Below are positions 1-7,280 of a stretch of 13,306 bases of DNA, piece after piece. Source of the stretch: Candidatus Culexmicrobium profundum (GTDB lineage: Archaea; Thermoproteota; Methanomethylicia; Culexarchaeales; Culexmicrobiaceae); the NCBI GenBank assembly GCA_025061245.1, contig JANZKD010000038.1, positions 1 to 13,306 of the forward strand, read 5' to 3'. Numbering within the stretch: the stretch's first letter is position 1; the number at the start of each line of letters is the position of its first letter. The notes beneath the pieces were generated by a model that had not been told where the DNA came from, made no database searches, and worked only from the letters and a program-made list of their open reading frames with translations. Made by a program: the position numbers and the translations under genes.

Positions 1-1619
1 TACCTGCTGGAAAAATAAGAATAATACAACCATACATTGGAGGAGGATTTGGAGGAAAAGATGATACAGGTCCATTAGTAGCAGCTCAAGCAGCATTAGT
101 AGCTTATAAAACTGGTAGACCAGCACTCCTAATATACTCTAGAGAAGAATCGTTTAGGGCTAGGTGTAAAAGAGAAGCCGCCATAATACGATATAAGTCT
201 GGTGCAGATGAAAATGGAAAATTAACAGCTATAGACGTAAACATCATAATGGACACTGGAGCCTATGCAAATAGAGGACCCTTCATCCTATGGAGAGCAA
301 CAATGCATGCATCAGGACCCTATGAAGTCCCAAATGCAAAAATAGACGGATACTGTGTCTATACAAACAAGGTTTATCAAGGTTCGTTTAGAGGTTTCGG
401 CAATCCAGACATCCAATTTGCAGCCGAAGCACAAATGGATGAACTAGCCAATAAATTAGGCATAGACCCAATAGAATTTAGATTAAAAAACATTTTAAAA
501 CCAGGATCCTTAACCATAACAAGCCAACGCTTAAACCACTCTGTAGGAATAGGGGAAGCATTACAATTAGTTGCTGAAAAATCAAACTGGAAGGAAAAAC
601 GAAGAATCTATAGTAAAGACAGTGGAAGAATCCGCAGAGGAATAGGTGTAGCCTGCGCATGGCATGGAATAAGCACAAGTAGAGGAGTACCAGACTGGTC
701 CAATGCCATAATAAAAATTGATAGAGATGGAAGCATAGAAGTCTTCACAGGAATAACAGAAATAGGACAAGGATCACCGACAACATCTCATGTACAAATA
801 GTATCGGAAATACTAGGTGTACCAATAGACTTCATTACAATACACTTCGGAACAACAGATGCACCAGATACTGGAGCAACCCATGCATCAAGAGGAACAA
901 GCATAGGTGCAATAGGCATACTCGTTGCTGCAGCAAAAATACGTGAAAGACTAAACAACTTTGCCGCAAAAATATTCAACTGCAAACCAGAAGAAATAGT
1001 GTTTAAAGAAGGAAAAATCTATGTTAAGGGCAATGAAGAAAAAAGCATTACATGGAAAGAACTAATAGAAAAAGCTTGGAATAAGGGTATTGAATTATCA
1101 GCAACAGGATACTTCTTCCTCCCAAAAGGAAGCTTCGATCATGAAAGAGGGCAAGGATACGCTTATCCCGCCTTCAGCTACATAGTCAACATCGCAGAAA
1201 TAGAAGTCGACACATACACAGGCAAAGTCAAAGTTGTAAGAATGTGGCCATCACTCGCAGCAGGAAGAATAATTAATCCTCTTGCCGTTGAAGGACAAAT
1301 AGAGGGAGGAATAATTCAAGGATTAGGTCTCGCCTTAATGGAAAAAGTAGAATTTAACGATAAGGGAGAAATAATCAATCCAAACTTAACCGACTATGTT
1401 ATACCAACAATACTTGACATCCCAATAATCGAGAAACCAGTATATGTACAAGACTTATTCAAATATGGACCCTTTGGAGCCAAAGGCGTGGGAGAAATGG
1501 CATTAATACCAACACCAGCTGCCATAGCCAATGCAGTATCACACGCACTAAAAATCAGAATAAGAGAACTTCCATTAAACTCAGAGAAGGTATACTTTCT
1601 AATCAAAGAGAGGAGATAA
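1..1619 (+). CDS. Molybdenum hydroxylase large (molybdopterin-binding) subunit, 5'-truncated by window
   Basis: This is the catalytic subunit of a xanthine dehydrogenase/aldehyde oxidoreductase-family enzyme, which hydroxylates an aldehyde or aromatic heterocycle with water-derived oxygen at a Mo-pterin centre. The open frame runs from base 3 with no start, so the N-terminal part lies outside the window; about 538 residues are visible. Family signatures seen are GGGFGGK (39-59), the arginine-containing QGSFRGFG (378-401), an IGQG.PTTSHVQI stretch near 760, and the C-terminal GAKGVGE with its glutamate at 1494-1496, the position of the catalytic Glu in the family. The form I CO dehydrogenase motif AYxCSFR is absent (VYQGSFR instead), so CO oxidation is unlikely. 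It is followed after two bases by the MoaD-like gene, then the FAD and FeS subunits, as one operon. The substrate cannot be read from sequence. Confidence 0.93.
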   Translation, partial: PAGKIRIIQPYIGGGFGGKDDTGPLVAAQAALVAYKTGRPALLIYSREESFRARCKREAAIIRYKSGADENGKLTAIDVNIIMDTGAYANRGPFILWRATMHASGPYEVPNAKIDGYCVYTNKVYQGSFRGFGNPDIQFAAEAQMDELANKLGIDPIEFRLKNILKPGSLTITSQRLNHSVGIGEALQLVAEKSNWKEKRRIYSKDSGRIRRGIGVACAWHGISTSRGVPDWSNAIIKIDRDGSIEVFTGITEIGQGSPTTSHVQIVSEILGVPIDFITIHFGTTDAPDTGATHASRGTSIGAIGILVAAAKIRERLNNFAAKIFNCKPEEIVFKEGKIYVKGNEEKSITWKELIEKAWNKGIELSATGYFFLPKGSFDHERGQGYAYPAFSYIVNIAEIEVDTYTGKVKVVRMWPSLAAGRIINPLAVEGQIEGGIIQGLGLALMEKVEFNDKGEIINPNLTDYVIPTILDIPIIEKPVYVQDLFKYGPFGAKGVGEMALIPTPAAIANAVSHALKIRIRELPLNSEKVYFLIKERR

Positions 1620-1621
1620 GC

Positions 1622-1903
1622 ATGCCCAATGTAAGATTAGTACTATTATTTGGGCCCTTAAGAGGCTTAGTAGGTAAAGAAGAAATCACTGTAGAAGCAA
1701 AGAACTTAAAAGAAGTATTAATAAAACTCATCAAATCATATGGTGAAAATATAACGAAAATATTCTTTAATGAAAAAGGTAAAGGCCATTCCTTCAACTT
1801 CCTAATTATCAATGGAGTAAACTATAGTGTAGATGAAGTACTAAGACTAGAATTTCCAAAAGACGTAACAATTTACGTATGGCCAGCATTAGATGGAGGG
1901 TGA
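1622..1903 (+). CDS. MoaD/ThiS-family sulfur carrier embedded in the Mo-hydroxylase operon
   Basis: This small (93 aa) ubiquitin-fold sulfur carrier ends in a free Gly-Gly (PALDGG), the tail that is adenylated and thiocarboxylated in MoaD and ThiS. The N-terminal VRLVLLFGPLRGLVG strand-and-loop and the late FPKDVTIYVWP strand also fit MoaD. An SD (AGGAGAT, about 1611-1617) precedes the ATG with four bases between. It sits two bases after the large-subunit stop and its own stop overlaps the SD region of the FAD subunit, so it is translated as part of the hydroxylase operon. By family knowledge it donates sulfur for the pterin dithiolene. The operon position suggests a copy dedicated to this enzyme, which is inference. 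A SAMP-like protein-conjugation role is an alternative. Confidence 0.85.
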   Translation: MPNVRLVLLFGPLRGLVGKEEITVEAKNLKEVLIKLIKSYGENITKIFFNEKGKGHSFNFLIINGVNYSVDEVLRLEFPKDVTIYVWPALDGG

Positions 1904-1907
1904 AATA

Positions 1908-2804
1908 ATGGCATCATTCTATATTATACCTAAACTTAACTACTATAAGCCTAGAACATTGAAAGAAGCATTAGCACTAATTAATAGTCTCCAAAACTTT
2001 AAACTTATAGCAGGCGGAACAGACCTAGTTGTAGATTTAAAAACAGGCAGAATAAAAGTAGAGAGCATAATTGACATCTCATCACTCAATGAGCTACAAT
2101 ATATCAAGATTAATGAAAAAGAAATAAAGATTGGTGCAGCAACAATCTTACAAGAAATTTGCGAAAATAAAGCATTACGTGAAGAAATCCCAGCTTTAAC
2201 TGAAGCGATAGAAAGCATGGGATCATGGCATGTTAGAAATATTGCTACCATAGGAGGAAACTTATGCAATGCTTCACCAGCAGCAGACACAGCCCCTCCA
2301 CTACTCATATTAAATGCAAAACTAAAACTGGAAAGTATCCAAGGAAAAAGAATAGTTCCAATAGAGAAATTCTTCCATGGACCAAGACAAACTGAACTAA
2401 AGAAAAATGAAATCTTAACAGAGATAGTAATACCAAAGCCCCCGAAAAATACAGGGATGAACTTCTTAAAACTAGGAAGAAGAAACGCCTTCACACTATC
2501 AGTAGTTGGTGTTGCAACGTTAGTTTCAGTTAAAAATAGAGTTTTCAAAGACGTGAGAATAGCTCTAAACGCCATTGCGCCAACACCAATTAGAGCATAT
2601 AAAACTGAAAGTGCATTAAAGAAGCAGAAAGTTGACTTAAAAATCATAGAAGAGAAAGTCAAAATTGTTACAGAGGAAATTAAGCCAATATCGGATGTAA
2701 GGGCATCAGCAAAATATCGTAAAGAAATGGCAATAGTCTTGACAAGGGATTCAATAATTCAATCACTGAGAAGGATTGGTTTAATATTGGAGGAGAAAGC
2801 ATGA
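1908..2804 (+). CDS. Molybdenum hydroxylase FAD-binding (medium) subunit
   Basis: This is the CoxM/XdhB-type flavoprotein subunit (298 aa) that passes electrons from the iron-sulfur subunit to the external acceptor. The two FAD-binding signatures are clear: AGGTDL at residues 35-40 and IATIGGNLCNASPAAD at 112-127, followed by the usual C-terminal CO dehydrogenase flavoprotein domain with a GRRNAFTLSVVGVA segment. A start at 1893 is possible, but I chose ATG 1908 because a strong SD, GGAGGG at 1895-1900, lies seven bases upstream of it, and the protein then begins at the family's usual N-terminal strand (YIIPKLNYYKP). The stop overlaps the start of the 2Fe-2S subunit by four bases (ATGA), indicating translational coupling. 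Confidence 0.94.
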   Translation: MASFYIIPKLNYYKPRTLKEALALINSLQNFKLIAGGTDLVVDLKTGRIKVESIIDISSLNELQYIKINEKEIKIGAATILQEICENKALREEIPALTEAIESMGSWHVRNIATIGGNLCNASPAADTAPPLLILNAKLKLESIQGKRIVPIEKFFHGPRQTELKKNEILTEIVIPKPPKNTGMNFLKLGRRNAFTLSVVGVATLVSVKNRVFKDVRIALNAIAPTPIRAYKTESALKKQKVDLKIIEEKVKIVTEEIKPISDVRASAKYRKEMAIVLTRDSIIQSLRRIGLILEEKA

Positions 2805-3274
2805 AGATTAAATTCACTCTAAATGGAGAAAAAGTTGAAGTTGATACTTCACCAAACACCACACTCCTAGATATGTTAAGAAGACAACTTGGAATTAAAA
2901 GTGTGAAAAGAGGATGTGAAAGAGGAGAATGTGGAGCATGTACAGTTTTAATGGATGGAAAGCCAGTATATTCATGCTTGATATTAGCTCCAAAAGTTGA
3001 TGGAAGAGAGATAATAACTATTGAATATTTATCGAAAAATGGTGAATTACATGAAATACAAAAAGCATTTATCGAAGCAGGTGCGGTTCAATGCGGTTTT
3101 TGTACATCTGCATTCATACTAACAGCATATTCACTATTAAACCAAAATCCAAAACCCTCAAGAAAAGAAATAGTGAAAGCACTGGAAGGCATTTTATGCA
3201 GGTGTACTGGGTATGTAAAAATCATTGATGCAATAGACAGAGTAATAGAGCAAAAATACAAAGTTAAACAATAA
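2801..3274 (+). CDS. Molybdenum hydroxylase 2x[2Fe-2S] (small) subunit
   Basis: This is the CoxS/XdhC-type electron-transfer subunit of 157 aa, the usual length. The N-terminal plant-ferredoxin-like domain has C39, C44, C47 and C59 (CERGECGACTV plus a later C). The C-terminal helical domain has C98, C101, C133 and C135 (CGFC and CRC). All eight cluster ligands are therefore present. It relays electrons from the Mo centre to FAD in the medium subunit. Its ATG overlaps the preceding stop by four bases, and the SD GGAGGAGA lies just upstream, inside the FAD gene. It is the last gene of the operon; a 66-base gap follows before the aminotransferase. Confidence 0.96.
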   Translation: MKIKFTLNGEKVEVDTSPNTTLLDMLRRQLGIKSVKRGCERGECGACTVLMDGKPVYSCLILAPKVDGREIITIEYLSKNGELHEIQKAFIEAGAVQCGFCTSAFILTAYSLLNQNPKPSRKEIVKALEGILCRCTGYVKIIDAIDRVIEQKYKVKQ

Positions 3275-3275
3275 C

Positions 3276-3340
3276 ATCACAATATATTTCCAAAACATTA
3301 TTAGACACAACTTTTGAAATAATCAATTGGTTGTGAAAAT
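3276..3340 (+). promoter_or_regulatory. Intergenic gap with a possible aminotransferase promoter
   Basis: A TATA-like AATATATTT lies at 3281-3289, about 60 bases before the aminotransferase ATG. It would place transcription start near 3310 and leave a leader of about 30 bases. The only SD-like sequence before the ATG is a weak GGTTGTGA at about 3329-3336. Read-through from the hydroxylase operon is equally possible, since no clear T-run terminator is seen. Confidence 0.3.
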
Positions 3341-4669
3341 ATGGAAATCAAATTTAGAAAAACAGAAGAAGTTGTTGAAAGCCAAAAGAAACTAATGTTC
3401 CCCTGTATGCCAAAATATAGGCAACCAGTAATCTTTATTGAAGGAAAGGGAGCATTAGTAAAGGATCTTGAAGGCAAAGAGTATATTGATTTGTTTGCTG
3501 GATATGCAGCAGTAAATATAGGTCATTGTCACCCTAAGGTTGTAAAGGCAATAGTTGAATGGGCGCAGAAAATTCATCATTCATCTTATGATTATTACAA
3601 CATTCCTTCAGCAATACTTGCTGAAAAACTAGTAAAAATACTTCCAATGCAAGGTGATAAGAAGGTATTCTTCTGTGTAAGCGGAGCTGAGGCAATTGAA
3701 GGGTCAGTTAAATTGATGAGAAAGTACATGCTGAAAATGAGAGGTAGAACAGGACTTGATGTCATAACATTAAGATATAGTTTCCATGGTAGAACCCATA
3801 TGACAACAACTCTCACAGGTCAAAGCAAATACAAATTAGGGATGGCAACTGTAACTGCTATTCCAGGTGTAAAAATTATCCCTGCCCCTTACTGCTATAG
3901 ATGTCCATTCAAAATGACCTACCCTGAATGCGATGTATACTGTGCATTGTATCTGGAAGATGTCATAAAATTTGAAACTTCACGAGATATCGGAGCATTC
4001 CTAGCAGAACCAGTATTAGGTGAAGGAGGAATCATCGTACCACCTAAGGAATACTTCAAAAAAGCAATCGAGATAATTAGGAACTATGATGGATTATTTA
4101 TTGTAGATGAGGTTCAATCAGGATTTGCCAGGACAGGTAAAATTTTTGCAGTAGAAAAATACAACGTTGAACCAGACATTATTGCAATGGCTAAAGGACT
4201 AACTAGCGGCTTACCTCTAGGTGCTATTGGAGCTAAAGCAGAAATAGCAGATGCCTTCGAACCAGGAAACCATTCATCAACATGGGGTCCAAATGCAGTT
4301 TCATGCGCAGCAGCTTCAGCAGTAATAGATGTAATCTTAGAAGAAAACATCTGCGAAAAAGTTGAAAAACTTGGAAAATACTTCATAGATGGATTAAATG
4401 AACTTGCCAAAAAATACGCATTAATAGGAGAAGTCAGAGGTCTAGGGTTAATGATAGGAGTAGAATTAGTTAAAGATAGAAATAAAAAGACTCCAGCAGT
4501 AAAAGAAGCCCTGAAAATCAGAGAAAAAATGAGAGAAAAAGGATTCCTAATAGGAGCAGGGGGAGCTTATGGCTGCACACTCAGAATAGAACCACCACTC
4601 TTAATAACTCAGGAGCAAATTGATAAAGCATTAGAAGCCTTTGATGACGTTTTCAAAGAATATTCATAA
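3341..4669 (+). CDS. Class III PLP-dependent aminotransferase (GABA/ornithine/acetylornithine-like)
   Basis: This fold-type I PLP enzyme of 442 aa transfers an omega- or alpha-amino group, or possibly acts as a racemase or lyase, as some members do. Seen in order are SGAEA (114-118, cofactor phosphate region), SFHGR (147-151), DEVQSGFARTGK (256-267; Asp256 should contact the pyridine nitrogen) and the Schiff-base Lys285 in AMAKGLTSGLPLGA. An insertion after the central strand carries four cysteines, C185-x2-C188-x8-C197-x3-C201. I have seen this pattern in a subset of this family; it could bind a metal, but that is inference. It starts 66 bases after the Mo-hydroxylase operon on the same strand and ends seven bases from the convergent PqqB-like gene. 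The substrate is not determinable from sequence. Confidence 0.9.
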   Translation: MEIKFRKTEEVVESQKKLMFPCMPKYRQPVIFIEGKGALVKDLEGKEYIDLFAGYAAVNIGHCHPKVVKAIVEWAQKIHHSSYDYYNIPSAILAEKLVKILPMQGDKKVFFCVSGAEAIEGSVKLMRKYMLKMRGRTGLDVITLRYSFHGRTHMTTTLTGQSKYKLGMATVTAIPGVKIIPAPYCYRCPFKMTYPECDVYCALYLEDVIKFETSRDIGAFLAEPVLGEGGIIVPPKEYFKKAIEIIRNYDGLFIVDEVQSGFARTGKIFAVEKYNVEPDIIAMAKGLTSGLPLGAIGAKAEIADAFEPGNHSSTWGPNAVSCAAASAVIDVILEENICEKVEKLGKYFIDGLNELAKKYALIGEVRGLGLMIGVELVKDRNKKTPAVKEALKIREKMREKGFLIGAGGAYGCTLRIEPPLLITQEQIDKALEAFDDVFKEYS

Positions 4670-4676
4670 TAAAATA

Positions 4677-5561
4677 TTAAACATCAATAACTAAACCATC
4701 ATTCACAACTTTAATCCCTGCCTCTTCAACATTTTTTCTCTCATCACTACTACCTCTTAAAACAGGATTAGTATGATTAAAGTGAATATAATACTTCATA
4801 TTAATGTTCAATTCACTTAATATAGATAAACTTTCAGCAATGGGAATATGGCCTAACTCTTTAGACGTTCTTTTAATTTTACTCACCCGCCACAACTCAT
4901 CATCCCAATAAAATGTTCCCTCAAAAAACAGTATGTCAACATCGCTAAGTTTCTTTACAATTCTTTCATCTAACACTTTTATATCAGGAATGTAAGCTAT
5001 GGAGAAATCGTTATGGAAAATTTTAAATCCATAAGTATCAGTGATATCCTCTCTATGCTGAACTTTAAATGCCTCTAAAACAAATTCAGTTTTCTGATCT
5101 CTATAATTAACTATCTCTAAGGGAAAACTATCTTTAAACTCAATTAACCTTATAAAATTACCATCAACAAGTGATTTGAAAATAGGAGAAGTTTGAATAA
5201 TTGATGAAACATAAGATGAACAATAAACTGGCACTTTAAAAGGAGCACCAGCCGAAAATTCTAAAAGACCCATAATATGACCCCAATGCGCATGAGTAAT
5301 AAGAACAGCATCAATAGGAGAAATTCTATTGGAAATAATTTTGCCAATTCTTTTGTATGATAATTTCATCATGCTAACTTGGTGTTTTAAATCAGGAGAA
5401 GCATCTAGCACTATGATATTGCCCAGATCATCTTCTAAAGCTAAAGATGACCTTAATCTATAATTTAACTTACCACTTCTAGACAACCTACAATTTATAC
5501 AATTACAATCCCATTGAGGAAAACCACCATCCTGAGCGGAACCTAAAACTATAACTCTCAT
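4677..5561 (-). CDS. PqqB-like metallo-beta-lactamase-fold protein
   Basis: The 294-aa protein resembles PqqB: it opens MRVIVLGSAQDGGFPQW followed by C19-x-C21-x2-C24, the structural cysteine motif of that family, and ends with the YIHFNHTNPVLRG block (258-270) typical of PqqB. The metallo-hydrolase motif is H90-A-H92-W-G94-H95, so the Asp of HxHxDH is a Gly. Further likely ligands are H169, D193 and H263. PqqB acts as an oxygenase step in pyrroloquinoline quinone synthesis, but no PqqA, PqqC or PqqE is present here, so another role is likely. Candidates are MBL-fold hydrolase or phosphodiesterase, or modification of a peptide or cofactor. It starts at ATG 5561 with no SD. A TATA-like element about 26 bases upstream suggests a leaderless transcript. 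Confidence 0.8.
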   Translation of the reverse strand: MRVIVLGSAQDGGFPQWDCNCINCRLSRSGKLNYRLRSSLALEDDLGNIIVLDASPDLKHQVSMMKLSYKRIGKIISNRISPIDAVLITHAHWGHIMGLLEFSAGAPFKVPVYCSSYVSSIIQTSPIFKSLVDGNFIRLIEFKDSFPLEIVNYRDQKTEFVLEAFKVQHREDITDTYGFKIFHNDFSIAYIPDIKVLDERIVKKLSDVDILFFEGTFYWDDELWRVSKIKRTSKELGHIPIAESLSILSELNINMKYYIHFNHTNPVLRGSSDERKNVEEAGIKVVNDGLVIDV

Positions 5562-5580
5562 GAAAAAATGTATAATGACA

Positions 5581-5592
5581 TTAAAAATTTAA
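5581..5592 (-). promoter_or_regulatory. Putative TATA box for a leaderless PqqB-like mRNA
   Basis: On the minus strand TTAAATTTTTAA is centred about 26 bases upstream of the ATG at 5561. That matches the archaeal TATA-to-start distance and would put the first transcribed base at or next to the start codon. The gene has no SD, which agrees with leaderless translation. The 44-base gap after the upstream 351-aa-frame gene leaves co-transcription open. Confidence 0.4.
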
Positions 5593-5605
5593 GCTTTAAA
5601 CAACC

Positions 5606-6619
5606 TTACGTATATGGCCAGAAAATTGATAAAGCTGCTTGAGCAAGCGCCCAGAAAAATGTCACCCATGACTCCTTCACAGGAAATCCCGGATGCCTAG
5701 GTAATGCGGCTTCATTACTAATATCTCGATTCGAAAGCTCATTTAGAATTGCCACATAAATGTTTCTAAATTTCTCATTTCTCGTAACCCTGTACGCCAA
5801 TGCCATTGCTGTAGCAACATTTGCATTCCAAGCATTCTCATCCACATGCCTACTAATGAAACCCTCGGGAATTATAGGTAAAAAATTATCTAAAAGAAGC
5901 CTTCTAGACAACTCCGAGTCACCATATGAAGCAATCAAAGCAATTGCCTTGTTCGCATTCGTAGAAAAGAAATCGTGATTTCCAGGTCCAATATGCTTGG
6001 GTTCATCCTCAAATCGGGTAAACTTAACCTCAGAATCTACTAGAAACTTATTCACAAAGCGCTTAGCAATACCTAGAAAACGTGGATTAGCCACATGCTT
6101 ACCGTACCATGCCAATATTGCAGCAGCCCACCAAGGATCTGAATACTCTCTACCATCCGCATTATCTCTATTTTCAATATGATCTGCTACAATAGAAGCA
6201 CAATGATCCATCAACTTTCGATACTTAGTAATTTTAAAGGCCTTTTCATACAATGAACCCGCAAACATAACATGTGTACAATCATAAATCGCATTCTTAT
6301 CAATAAACCTATCCCAATTTGAAACAACATAAAGCCAAGCCAACCCAATATTATTTAAAAAACGTTTATCATCACTAATCATAGTATAGAAAGTCCAAAC
6401 CCATGAAGCCTCCAAAGTGTCATGGAAATCCTCAAGAATAGGCTTCCCCTTAGAGAACTCCCAAGGAGAGACAACACCCTTAAGCAAACCCTCAACAACA
6501 AATGGTTCAGAAACCTGACACTTTACTAGAAATTCGGAAGCCTTACTAAACCACTTCAGCATAACATCATACTCATTAAATTTTAAAGCAATAGCACCAG
6601 ATTCGTCATTCCAGCTCAT
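5606..6619 (-). CDS. Unrecognised all-helical protein, probably alpha/alpha-toroid fold
   Basis: I do not recognise this family. The protein is 337 aa from ATG 6619. It is built of helical hairpins of about 45-55 residues, each with aromatic-rich helices: DFHDTLEASWVWTFY, DPWWAAAILAWYGKH, HDFFSTNANKAIALI, VDENAWNANVATAMALAYR and SWVTFFWALAQAALS. This periodicity suggests an alpha/alpha toroid of the six-hairpin glycosidase or terpenoid-cyclase class, but I see no decisive catalytic signature. No signal peptide is evident, so it is probably cytosolic. The frame is open to a TTG at 6661 and an ATG at 6637. I chose 6619 because AGGAG (6630-6634, minus strand) lies ten bases upstream of it; that start is uncertain. 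It lies 44 bases upstream of the PqqB-like gene on the same strand and could be co-transcribed. Confidence 0.75.
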   Translation of the reverse strand: MSWNDESGAIALKFNEYDVMLKWFSKASEFLVKCQVSEPFVVEGLLKGVVSPWEFSKGKPILEDFHDTLEASWVWTFYTMISDDKRFLNNIGLAWLYVVSNWDRFIDKNAIYDCTHVMFAGSLYEKAFKITKYRKLMDHCASIVADHIENRDNADGREYSDPWWAAAILAWYGKHVANPRFLGIAKRFVNKFLVDSEVKFTRFEDEPKHIGPGNHDFFSTNANKAIALIASYGDSELSRRLLLDNFLPIIPEGFISRHVDENAWNANVATAMALAYRVTRNEKFRNIYVAILNELSNRDISNEAALPRHPGFPVKESWVTFFWALAQAALSIFWPYT

Positions 6620-6663
6620 TGCTAGACCACTCCTCATGACAATATTACCATAAATAGTCAAAG

Positions 6664-6682
6664 TCTAGTATAATATATTAGA
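6664..6682. promoter_or_regulatory. Near-palindromic TATA-rich element, possible promoter/operator
   Basis: TCTAGTATAATATATTAGA is a 19-base near-perfect palindrome: one mismatched pair besides the central base. It contains TATA-like sequence readable on both strands. It lies 45 bases upstream of the chosen start of the helical-protein gene, a good distance for a TATA box plus short leader. Being symmetrical, it could also drive transcription to the right. Only sequence position supports this. Confidence 0.4.
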
Positions 6683-6800
6683 CACTAAAATAATAACTAG
6701 TTTTCTATGGACATTTATAAACTCAGCTTAGAAGGAAATCAGCTACCAGACAATGGAAGTAAGAAGACATTTTTAAAAGTAACTAAACTAACGTAGAATA

Positions 6801-6876
6801 TGGTAGCCGGGGGGAGATTCGAACTCCCGTCGGCAGGGCCAGAGCCTGCCATGCTTGGCCGCTACACCACCCGGCT
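6801..6876 (-). tRNA. tRNA-Gln (anticodon CTG), CCA encoded
   Basis: The minus strand folds into a full cloverleaf. The acceptor stem is AGCCGGG (6870-6876) with CCCGGCT (6805-6811). The anticodon stem is GCAGG/CCTGC around the loop CTCTGGC, giving anticodon CTG at 6840-6842, which reads CAG. The T arm is GGGAG-TTCGAAT-CTCCC and the variable loop is short. The discriminator A is at 6804 and CCA is encoded at 6801-6803. No intron is present. The first pair A1-U72 is the identity feature that archaeal GatDE uses to accept tRNA-Gln for Glu-to-Gln transamidation, by family knowledge. Stems are nearly all G-C in an AT-rich neighbourhood, as is usual in heat-loving archaea. Confidence 0.96.
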
Positions 6877-6944
6877 CCATAAAATGAGTTATATAGAATT
6901 GAATTAAAGCTTTATGTTAAGATAAAATAAATTAAAGGGGGAAT

Positions 6945-7265
6945 TTAAGTGTTCCATGTAATTAATTCATGCTCTGCAAGCGTTGTTAATATTGCATGGA
7001 CTATTGACTCCATCCTTTCAACAGGGATTTTTGTTTCTTCACTGAGTTGACTTGCCATCTTCTTAACTGTAGTTTCTCCATCGCATCTCGACCAGATTGC
7101 ATATATTGCTGGTGGCAATTGATATGTTGACTCAGATTCATGAAGATGCACTAAAATTCCTTGAGGCGTTAAACCTAATTCCTCACCTATCTTCAAGGGT
7201 TTTCTTTCCAATTCTTCTTCAGATGGTTTAGGAAGCGTAGGGGATGCTTTCTCAGGTTCAGACAA
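6945..7265 (-). CDS. PqqD-like winged-helix small protein downstream of SSB
   Basis: The small protein is about 106 aa. Its C-terminal 55 residues match the PqqD pattern: PPAIYAIWSRCDGETTV, then a MASQLSEETKIP helix, then VERMESIVHAILTTLAEHELI. The central CDGETTV corresponds to the conserved DG-x-x-T/S-V turn. PqqD-type domains bind peptides or leader sequences in modification systems, but related winged helices also occur in unrelated archaeal proteins. The N-terminal third is proline- and acid-rich and probably disordered. The frame is open to a TTG at 7280, but I prefer the TTG at 7263-7265, because GGAGGAG lies six bases upstream of it. It follows the SSB gene by about 15 bases on the same strand, so a role tied to SSB is suggested by context only. 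Confidence 0.75.
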   Translation of the reverse strand: MSEPEKASPTLPKPSEEELERKPLKIGEELGLTPQGILVHLHESESTYQLPPAIYAIWSRCDGETTVKKMASQLSEETKIPVERMESIVHAILTTLAEHELITWNT

Positions 7266-7280
7266 ACTAATCTCCTCCAA

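Noticed and set aside
1943..2662. Long minus-strand open frame (239 codons)
   Set aside because: It lies wholly inside the FAD subunit gene with clear FAD motifs on the plus strand; its translation has no recognisable family.
1..3274. Form I carbon monoxide dehydrogenase (CoxMSL)
   Set aside because: The large subunit reads VYQGSFRGFG where CoxL has AYxCSFR, and it has the GGGFGGK of general hydroxylases.
6885..6910. TATA box for the tRNA gene
   Set aside because: TTATATA at 6889-6895 is only about 16 bases from the mature 5' end, too close; the AT-rich sequence near 6905 is better spaced but has no clear consensus.
4677..7265. PqqB-like and PqqD-like genes as a PQQ biosynthesis cluster
   Set aside because: They are 1.4 kb apart, separated by a helical-protein gene and a tRNA, and no PqqA peptide, PqqC or radical-SAM PqqE is present.
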